Made by a program: the position numbers and the translations under genes. DNA of 6,198 nucleotides, taken from assembly GCA_964576715.1 (NCBI GenBank), contig CAZNWE010000137.1, positions 1 to 6,198 of the forward strand, in the 5' to 3' direction. Below are positions 5,818 to 6,198 of this stretch, piece by piece. Within the stretch, counting starts at the first letter, position 1. Each line of letters starts with the position of its first letter. A model generated the notes under the pieces. That model did no database searches. It had not been told where the DNA came from and saw only the letters and a list, made by a program, of their open reading frames with translations. Source of the DNA: SLRI01 sp964576715. Lineage in GTDB: Bacteria; Pseudomonadota; Alphaproteobacteria; Geminicoccales; Geminicoccaceae.

Positions 5818-6119
5818 CTGGGCTGACGAAGCGGGCGGGGAACTGATCGCCGCCGCCGTCGCGCCTGCATGGCCGCATCGGCCGCGGGCGTGCCGTCGTG
5901 CCAGGTGCCGAACCAGTGGTCGAACGGGACGAGGCCGCTGCCGTAGGTCACCTCGAAATATTTGTGGTGCAGGTAGTGGTCGAACGATTCGGTGTCGATC
6001 ACGGAATCGTCGGACGTCTCGATCTTGTCGAAGCCGAAATGACCGCCCACTGCCCCGATCCCTCCGCTTCGTGGCAGACAGCCAACGACCACCCGCCCCG
6101 CGGTCGTGGCGCAACCCAC
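5814..6119 (-). CDS. C-terminal fragment of a sterol desaturase/fatty acid hydroxylase family protein (5' part absent or disrupted)
   Basis: Read on the minus strand, the frame ends with TAG at 5816-5814. About 80 C-terminal residues are recognisable (to roughly 6062): Gly-His-Phe-Gly-Phe-Asp-Lys-Ile, then Asp-His-Tyr-Leu-His-His-Lys-Tyr-Phe-Glu-Val-Thr-Tyr-Gly, and Pro-Phe-Asp-His-Trp-Phe-Gly-Thr-Trp-His-Asp-Gly-Thr. The His-x-x-His-His box and the final Phe-Gly-Thr are hallmarks of the di-iron membrane oxygenases of this superfamily, which hydroxylate or desaturate sterols, carotenoids or fatty acids. Full members are about 250-350 residues with several membrane helices and earlier His boxes; none of that is seen. 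The frame stays open to the window edge, but beyond about 6062 the translation is not desaturase-like. The GTG at 6119 is only a possible start. The gene is either broken by a rearrangement or misassembled at a contig end. Confidence 0.75.
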   Translation of the reverse strand: MGCATTAGRVVVGCLPRSGGIGAVGGHFGFDKIETSDDSVIDTESFDHYLHHKYFEVTYGSGLVPFDHWFGTWHDGTPAADAAMQARRRRRSVPRPLRQPS

Positions 6120-6164
6120 AACCGCCCGCCAAGCCCCGCACCGCCGGTCGACAACGACAAGAAG

Positions 6165-6187
6165 GCGGGGGAACTGAGTTCCCCCGC
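6165..6187 (+). repeat. Perfect inverted repeat, 10-bp stem
   Basis: GCGGGGGAAC (6165-6174) and GTTCCCCCGC (6178-6187) are exact complements around a TGA loop. It lies in the last 34 bases, inside the region where desaturase homology has been lost. It could be a transcription terminator, a dispersed palindromic element, or the end of a mobile sequence. The left arm partly repeats the sequence at 5834-5846 on the other side of the desaturase fragment. No T-tract follows on the plus strand. Confidence 0.75.
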
Positions 6188-6198
6188 ACCCCCTCCGG

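Noticed and set aside
5487..5846. Second open frame overlapping the small conserved gene
   Set aside because: Shifted frame of the same DNA with Arg-rich content and no family features; the frame at 5467-5817 is conserved in appearance.
1..6198. tRNA, rRNA or known riboswitch
   Set aside because: No cloverleaf, rRNA-like or recognisable riboswitch sequence was seen on either strand by eye.

Overview
This is a very GC-rich window of about 6.2 kb with strongly GC-biased third codon positions. It contains a run of exactly 100 N at 2648-2747, the usual scaffold placeholder, so it comes from a draft genome or metagenome assembly. The gene families (caspase-like plus Sel1 plus peptidoglycan-binding protein, PhzF, a small conserved protein resembling DUF6614, a sterol-desaturase C-terminus) and the composition suggest an alphaproteobacterium of the Rhodospirillales type. 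That placement is an inference; no marker gene is present.

The left part (1-4114, plus strand) looks like one operon of envelope proteins. It opens with the end of a gene whose visible product is almost pure glycine and finishes Trp-Asn-stop. After a 99 bp spacer carrying a strong hairpin comes a 216-residue exported protein of unknown function, with a signal peptide, a Pro-Ile-Pro-Thr linker and the same glycine tail ending in Trp-Asn. Its stop overlaps the start of a caspase-like (peptidase C14) gene in a TGATG junction. The caspase protein has a signal peptide, intact His and Cys catalytic residues, stalk-like repeats and the start of a cadherin/tandem-95-like domain before it enters the gap. 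The Sel1-repeat and peptidoglycan-binding protein after the gap is probably the C-terminal half of the same polypeptide; only the artificial gap length puts it out of frame. The plausible picture is a periplasmic, wall-associated caspase homologue encoded with two glycine-tailed partners of unknown role.

A 401 bp intergenic stretch (4115-4515) follows. It holds a weak terminator-like hairpin, a good match to a sigma-54 (-24/-12) promoter, and a small open frame behind an unusually strong ribosome binding site. That small frame ends two bases before the best start of a PhzF-family isomerase gene (4516-5412). Three perfect 13-bp tandem repeats separate phzF from a small conserved gene (5467-5817).

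On the minus strand, converging on that small gene and sharing a CTAG stop palindrome with it, lies the C-terminal end of a membrane sterol desaturase/fatty acid hydroxylase. Recognisable homology stops near 6062. The remaining 136 bases to the window edge do not look like a desaturase and include a perfect 10-bp-stem hairpin. A G-run followed by GGAACTGA occurs four times: at the stops of both glycine-tailed genes and on either side of the desaturase fragment.
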